A stretch of 8,798 bases of DNA from Betaproteobacteria bacterium (GTDB lineage Bacteria; Pseudomonadota; Gammaproteobacteria; Burkholderiales; Casimicrobiaceae). The notes under the pieces are model-generated. The model was given only the letters and a program-made list of their open reading frames with translations, was not told the DNA's origin and did not search any database. Position numbers and translations under genes: made by a program. The stretch covers positions 24,134 to 32,931 of the forward strand of contig VBDA01000147.1 in assembly GCA_005883655.1 (NCBI GenBank), read 5' to 3'. Shown piece after piece: positions 5,335-8,798 of the stretch. Position 1 is the first letter of the stretch, and every line of letters begins with the position of its first letter.

Positions 5335-6425
5335 GTCTCAGATGCGGCATCGTCGGATTGCCGAACGTCGGCAAGTCAACGCTCTTCAACGCGCTGACCA
5401 AAGCCGGGATCGCGGCCGAGAACTATCCGTTTTGCACCATCGAGCCCAACATCGGTATCGTCGAAGTGCCCGATCCGCGTCTTGCGCCCTTGGCCGCGAT
5501 AGCGCGTCCCGAGCGCGTTCTTCCGGCGACGGTCGAATTCGTGGACATCGCCGGATTGGTCGCCGGGGCATCGAAGGGGGAGGGCCTCGGCAATCAGTTC
5601 CTGGCGACCATTCGCGAGACTGACGCGATTGCGCACGTGGTTCGCTGCTTCGAGGACGACAACGTCGTTCACGTCGCCGGCAAGATCGACGCAGTATCCG
5701 ATATCGAGACGGTCAACACCGAGCTGGCGCTGGCGGACCTGGCCACTGTCGACAAGCAGCTTGCCAAGCACGCCAAGGCCGCGAAAGCAGGTGGGGACAA
5801 GGAGGCGCGGCGCCTGGTTGCCGCGCTGGAAAAAGTCGGCGCGGCGCTGAACGAGGCGAGGCCCGCGCGCTCCGTCGATCTCTATCCCGAAGAGCGCGCG
5901 GTGCTGAAGCCGTTGTTCCTCTTGACGATGAAACCGACCATGTACGTCGCCAACGTGGCCGAGCATGGCTTCACCAACAATCCGCTGCTCGCGGCCGTCG
6001 AGCAATACGCGCAGCGCGAAGGTGCGCCGGTGGTCGCGATCAGCGCGGCGCTGGAATCGCAGATCGCAGACCTGGATTCCGAGGACAAGCGGATTTTTCT
6101 TGCCGATATGGGGCTGACCGAAGCCGGGCTCGATCGGCTCGTCCACGCAGGATACAAATTGCTTGGCCTGGAAACTTACTTCACGGCCGGGCCGAAGGAG
6201 GTCCGTGCATGGACGGTGAAGGGCGGCAGCACTGCGCCGCAGGCCGCCGGCGTGATCCATACCGACTTCGAAAAAGGCTTCATTCGCGCGGAAGTGATCG
6301 CATACGACGACTTCATCGCTTGCAAGGGCGAGCACGGCGCCAAGGACGCGGGGAAAATGCGTCTGGAAGGCAAGGAATATGTCGTGCGCGACGGAGACGT
6401 CATGCATTTTCGCTTCAATGTCTAA
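5331..6425 (+). CDS. ychF: Redox-regulated ribosome-associated ATPase YchF
   Basis: YchF (OLA1 family, also called EngD) is an Obg-related P-loop NTPase that prefers ATP, associates with ribosomes and negatively affects oxidative-stress resistance. The 364 residues match the family length (363 in E. coli). The P-loop GLPNVGKST is at 9-17, the switch region holds NYPFCTIEPN (31-40) with Cys35, and the G3 motif DIAGL is at 72-76. The block GASKGEGLGNQFLATIRETD follows. A coiled alpha-helical insertion occupies about 130-190. The altered G4 motif NVAE (208-211), in place of NKxD, is the family hallmark for ATP preference. The C-terminal TGS domain includes TYFTAGPKEVRAWTV and HTDFEKGFIRAEV. The ATG overlaps the pth stop; GAAGG at 5322-5326 may serve as ribosome-binding site. 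pth-ychF adjacency is widely conserved. Confidence 0.97.
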   Translation: MSLRCGIVGLPNVGKSTLFNALTKAGIAAENYPFCTIEPNIGIVEVPDPRLAPLAAIARPERVLPATVEFVDIAGLVAGASKGEGLGNQFLATIRETDAIAHVVRCFEDDNVVHVAGKIDAVSDIETVNTELALADLATVDKQLAKHAKAAKAGGDKEARRLVAALEKVGAALNEARPARSVDLYPEERAVLKPLFLLTMKPTMYVANVAEHGFTNNPLLAAVEQYAQREGAPVVAISAALESQIADLDSEDKRIFLADMGLTEAGLDRLVHAGYKLLGLETYFTAGPKEVRAWTVKGGSTAPQAAGVIHTDFEKGFIRAEVIAYDDFIACKGEHGAKDAGKMRLEGKEYVVRDGDVMHFRFNV

Positions 6426-6456
6426 AGCTTATCCATCAACCGCCGCGACCGTCTGA

Positions 6457-7011
6457 GTGACACCAATATCTCTTCGGACGTCGAGCCGCCCTAGAACGGT
6501 CGCAACCATGGCGGCACTTGCGCTCGTTTTTTCTGCGTTCGCGGCATGCGTAAGTCCCGGAATCCCCCTCGCCACTCCCAAGGTGACCGTCGAAAGCATT
6601 TCTGTCGGTGGCATCCAGGGGGCCGACGCGATGGTCACCGTGTCGCTGCGGGTGGAGAACCCGAATGCAATTGAGCTGATGGTCCAGTCGCTTCAGTTCG
6701 GTTTGAGCATCAATGACATCGCGCTGACGCGCAGGGCGACGGCGCAGGGCGAGACGATCGCGGCCGGCGGATACGCGGTGATCCAACTCGAGACCCGTAC
6801 CAATATGAAAGCAGTCCTGCAGGTGATTGCGCTGTCTGCCAGCGCTCGCCTGCAGTCGCTGCAATATGCGCTCGACGGCGAGGCGATCGTGCAAAACGGC
6901 ATTCACCTGCCGTGCCGGCCGCACCGGCGCCGGCATACAACCGATGACCCCGCACGTGCGCTTGAAATTCACCAAGATGCAAGGCTTGGGCAACGATTTT
7001 GTCGTGCTTGA
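6457..7011 (+). CDS. LEA14/WHy-domain putative lipoprotein, suspicious C-terminus
   Basis: This is a small exported protein of the LEA type 2 (water stress and hypersensitive response, WHy) family. The GTG at 6457 is the most upstream start, because a TGA in frame lies immediately before it. It yields a plausible lipoprotein signal with a basic n-region (R7, R11, R13), hydrophobic core AALALVFSAFAAC, lipobox FAAC and Cys31. The alternative ATG at 6508 would remove the positive charges. The WHy domain spans about 41-151: PKVTVESISV, the diagnostic NPN in RVENPNAIEL (66-74), FGLSINDIAL, GETIAAGGYAVIQLE. Residues after about 152 (CRPHRRRHTTDD onward) turn Arg/His-rich and overlap dapF by 68 bp in a different frame. 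That part looks like translation of an unintended frame, so the true 3' end may lie near 6910-6947. Bacterial WHy proteins are linked to stress or desiccation, but the function here is not known. Confidence 0.72.
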   Translation: MTPISLRTSSRPRTVATMAALALVFSAFAACVSPGIPLATPKVTVESISVGGIQGADAMVTVSLRVENPNAIELMVQSLQFGLSINDIALTRRATAQGETIAAGGYAVIQLETRTNMKAVLQVIALSASARLQSLQYALDGEAIVQNGIHLPCRPHRRRHTTDDPARALEIHQDARLGQRFCRA

Positions 7012-7813
7012 CGGCATCACGCAGCGGATCGACCTGAGCGCGCCACAGTTGAAGCGCTTGGCCGACCGTCATTTCGGCGTGGGCTGCGATCAAATATTGG
7101 TCGTGGAAAAACCGAGCCGCGACGACATCGACTTTCGCTACCGGATTTTCAACGCCGACGGCGGCGAGGTCGAGCAATGCGGCAACGGCGCACGCTGCTT
7201 TGTGCAGTTTGTCCGCAACCGCGGTCTGACTGCGAAGCGCGTCATCCGGGTCGAGACGAAGGGCGGCATCATCGAGCCGCGAATGGAAGACGACGGCCAG
7301 ATCACGGTCGACATGGGCATCCCGCGTTTCGCGTCCGGGGAAATTCCGTTCACAGGCGGCAGCGGCGCCATCGTTCAGCCGCTGGAGCTCGATGGCGCTT
7401 CTATCTCGATGAGCGTTGTGTCCATGGGCAATCCGCACGCGGTCCAGATCGTCGACGACGTGGACGACGCGCCGGTCTTGACACAGGGACCGCGCATTGA
7501 GCGCCACCCTCGTTTCCAGAACGGCGTCAACGCAGGCTACATGCAGGTCGTCGATCGCGCTAACATTCGGTTGCGCGTGTGGGAGCGGGGTGCTGGCGAA
7601 ACGCCTGCGTGCGGAACAGGTGCCTGCGCGGCGGTCGTGGCCGGCGTGCGGCGCGGCCTGCTGGATTCGAACGTGCGTGTCGCGACGCGAGGAGGAAACC
7701 TCACGGTCGGCTGGAAAGGCGATGAGCATTCCGTATCGATGAAGGGCGCCGCGACGAGCGTGTTCGAAGGCGTATGGGAGACCCCGCTGGCACAGGCGGA
7801 TGGCGCAGTGTGA
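6944..7813 (+). CDS. dapF: Diaminopimelate epimerase
   Basis: DapF interconverts LL- and meso-2,6-diaminopimelate without a cofactor, supplying meso-DAP for peptidoglycan and the precursor of lysine. With the ATG at 6944 the product has 289 residues (274 in E. coli). GTG 6956 would begin MRLKFTKMQGLGNDF, the commoner family N-terminus, and is a real alternative; neither has a clear Shine-Dalgarno. KMQGLGNDFVV is at 11-21. The two catalytic cysteines are Cys79 in ADGGEVEQCGNGAR and Cys223 in ERGAGETPACGTGACAA. VVSMGNPHAVQIVDDVD (158-174) and GYMQVVDRANIRLRVWERG are also typical. The C-terminal 15 or so residues (WETPLAQADGAV region) run beyond the E. coli end. The gene sits upstream of DUF484 and xerC, as in the dapF-yigA-xerC cluster of enterobacteria. 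Confidence 0.96.
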   Translation: MTPHVRLKFTKMQGLGNDFVVLDGITQRIDLSAPQLKRLADRHFGVGCDQILVVEKPSRDDIDFRYRIFNADGGEVEQCGNGARCFVQFVRNRGLTAKRVIRVETKGGIIEPRMEDDGQITVDMGIPRFASGEIPFTGGSGAIVQPLELDGASISMSVVSMGNPHAVQIVDDVDDAPVLTQGPRIERHPRFQNGVNAGYMQVVDRANIRLRVWERGAGETPACGTGACAAVVAGVRRGLLDSNVRVATRGGNLTVGWKGDEHSVSMKGAATSVFEGVWETPLAQADGAV

Positions 7814-7846
7814 ATAGCCACGAAAACCGAAGGGCGAGAAGAACGA

Positions 7847-8500
7847 ATGGATGTAAACGCCGTCGCAGAATACTTAAAACAGAACCCCCGGTTCTTCGAA
7901 GATTACGCCGACATGATCGCCGAAATCTTCGTTCCACATCCGCATGGCGGACATGCGATCCCGATTGCGGAACGGCAGATCGTTACGCTGCGGGAAAAAA
8001 ATCATGAGCTCGAAGCGAAGCTGCGCGAGCTGATTCGCTTCGGCTCGGAAAACGAGCTGATCGGCGAAAAGATCCACCGTTCGACGCTCGCGCTCTTCGC
8101 GGCCTCGGATCTCGAAACAACGCTCGCCGTCATCTATCACAGCCTGAAGGAAGATTTCGGCATTCCGGAGGTCGCGGCGCGTCTCTGGGGAAAAGTGCCC
8201 GAGGGGTCCTACCTTCCCGAGCTCGCCGCCACGTCCGCCGAAGTCCGCGACTACGCGAGTCAGCTCGGTACTCCCTATTGCGGGGCTTCGCCGCCGCTCG
8301 AATCACGCGAATGGTTTGAAGCGGGCGCTACGCTGCTCTCGTTTGCATCGATGCCGCTGCGCACGACGACCACGTTCGGCCTGCTGATGCTGGGAAGCCC
8401 CGATCCGCATCGCTTCCATGCGGGCATGGGAACGATGTTCCTGACGCGTCTCGCCGAGCTGGCGAGCGTCGCGGCCGCGCGCTTCCTGCCGCTGTCCTGA
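7847..8500 (+). CDS. DUF484 family protein (YigA-like)
   Basis: A 217-residue member of the DUF484 family, whose function is not established and which is habitually encoded between dapF and xerC in proteobacteria. The N-terminal family signature is clear: VAEYLKQNPRFFEDYADMIAEI (6-27), then PHPHGGHAIPIAERQIVTLRE (30-50). A predicted coiled coil follows over about 41-75 (QIVTLREKNHELEAKLRELI), then a GAF-like alpha/beta region over about 84-210 (LEDTL-type start, VAARLWG, MPLRTTTTFGLLMLGSPDPHRF). No catalytic residues or metal ligands are recognisable. GAF-like folds often bind small molecules, but no ligand can be inferred here. The gene starts 33 bp after dapF, with a purine-rich stretch (AGGGCGAGAAGAACG) as probable ribosome-binding region, and lies 10 bp before xerC. 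Confidence 0.92.
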   Translation: MDVNAVAEYLKQNPRFFEDYADMIAEIFVPHPHGGHAIPIAERQIVTLREKNHELEAKLRELIRFGSENELIGEKIHRSTLALFAASDLETTLAVIYHSLKEDFGIPEVAARLWGKVPEGSYLPELAATSAEVRDYASQLGTPYCGASPPLESREWFEAGATLLSFASMPLRTTTTFGLLMLGSPDPHRFHAGMGTMFLTRLAELASVAAARFLPLS

Positions 8501-8503
8501 AGG
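8499..8503 (+). promoter_or_regulatory. Ribosome-binding site of xerC
   Basis: GAAGG overlaps the DUF484 stop codon and lies 7 nt before the GTG at 8511. It supports that GTG as the xerC start, since no ATG precedes the conserved XerC sequence in this frame. Confidence 0.6.
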
Positions 8504-8510
8504 CATCGGC

Positions 8511-8798
8511 GTGCAGGCGTCCGGTTCCGCGACCAGCATCAACGAATCGAATGTCGCGCTGCTCGATGCATTTGCATTGCACCTCGCCACGCGGGCGGCG
8601 CACACGCGCGCCGCTTATCTGCGCGACACGGCGAAGCTTTGTGCGCTTTGCGGCGACAAATCCGTCAAGACGCTCGCGCGCGCGGAGCTTGCGCGGTTTC
8701 TTGCGACGCTCCATGGCGGCGGGCTTTCCGGCCGCAGCCTGGCGCGGATGCTCTCAGCGTGGCGCACATTTTTTCGCTTCGTGATCGAGCGCGATCCG
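8511..8798 (+). CDS. xerC: Tyrosine recombinase XerC, 3'-truncated by window edge
   Basis: XerC, with XerD, resolves chromosome dimers at dif at the division septum. Only the first 96 codons are present; the frame runs open to the last base. Translation from GTG 8511 starts with a short variable leader, then the SAM-like core-binding (phage-integrase N-terminal) domain: LLDAFALHLATRAAHTRAAY (18-37), LARAELARFLATLH (56-69) and GLSGRSLARMLSAWRTFFRF (72-91). The last block is strongly XerC-like. The catalytic Arg-His-Arg-Tyr residues lie beyond the window and cannot be checked. Position directly after DUF484 and dapF matches the conserved dapF-yigA-xerC cluster. XerD or another tyrosine integrase is less likely given this context. 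Confidence 0.9.
   Translation, partial: MQASGSATSINESNVALLDAFALHLATRAAHTRAAYLRDTAKLCALCGDKSVKTLARAELARFLATLHGGGLSGRSLARMLSAWRTFFRFVIERDP

Noticed and set aside
5376..6407. 343-codon open frame on the - strand opposite ychF
   Set aside because: It is a mirror of a highly conserved ychF reading frame in GC-rich DNA, with no recognisable domain and no ribosome-binding site; codon-bias shadow.
6710..7729. 339-codon open frame on the - strand opposite dapF
   Set aside because: Lies over a fully conserved dapF with both catalytic cysteines; its product is low-complexity, rich in Arg/Ala/His, and resembles no family I know.
1..8798. A novel defence, mobile or biosynthetic system in this window
   Set aside because: Every substantial reading frame is assigned to a conserved housekeeping or widespread family, all on one strand with uniform composition; no transposase, phage, toxin-antitoxin or CRISPR signature was found.

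Overview
The window reads as an ordinary, GC-rich chromosomal segment of a proteobacterium, most likely a betaproteobacterium. Evidence for this is the order lolB-ispE-tRNA-Gln-prs-rplY-pth-ychF followed by dapF-DUF484-xerC, a Ctc-type L25 with a long C-terminal tail, and protein motifs close to beta/gamma-proteobacterial homologues. Every identifiable gene lies on the + strand, they are packed tightly, and I see no mobile element, CRISPR array or horizontally acquired cassette.

Layout. Positions 1-935 hold the 3' part of a TPR-repeat protein, open at the left edge. It is followed by lolB (954-1538, outer-membrane lipoprotein receptor) and ispE (1529-2395, MEP isoprenoid pathway), whose ends overlap. 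A tRNA-Gln(UUG) gene with encoded CCA sits at 2438-2512. Seven bases after it comes a very stable 16-bp stem-loop (2520-2556). Then comes prs (2588-3532, PRPP synthase). A 220-bp gap carries a probable sigma70-type promoter and a strong ribosome-binding site for rplY (3753-4517, L25/Ctc). That gene is closed by a textbook Rho-independent terminator (4538-4568). pth (4600-5334) and ychF (5331-6425) form an ATGA-coupled pair. They are followed by a small LEA14/WHy-domain lipoprotein gene (6457-7011), dapF (6944-7813), a DUF484 gene (7847-8500) and the 5' third of xerC (from 8511, open at the right edge).

Functional themes are envelope lipoprotein sorting (lolB), precursor supply (ispE, prs, dapF), translation (tRNA-Gln, L25, peptidyl-tRNA hydrolase, the ribosome-associated ATPase YchF) and chromosome dimer resolution (xerC). 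Rather than a new system, the points worth checking are: the tRNA-prs hairpin; an Asn in the PRPP loop of Prs; a Val at the position of a substrate-contact Met in Pth; charged or low-complexity tails on the adjacent L25 and Pth; and a suspicious C-terminal tail of the LEA14-like protein that overlaps dapF out of frame.
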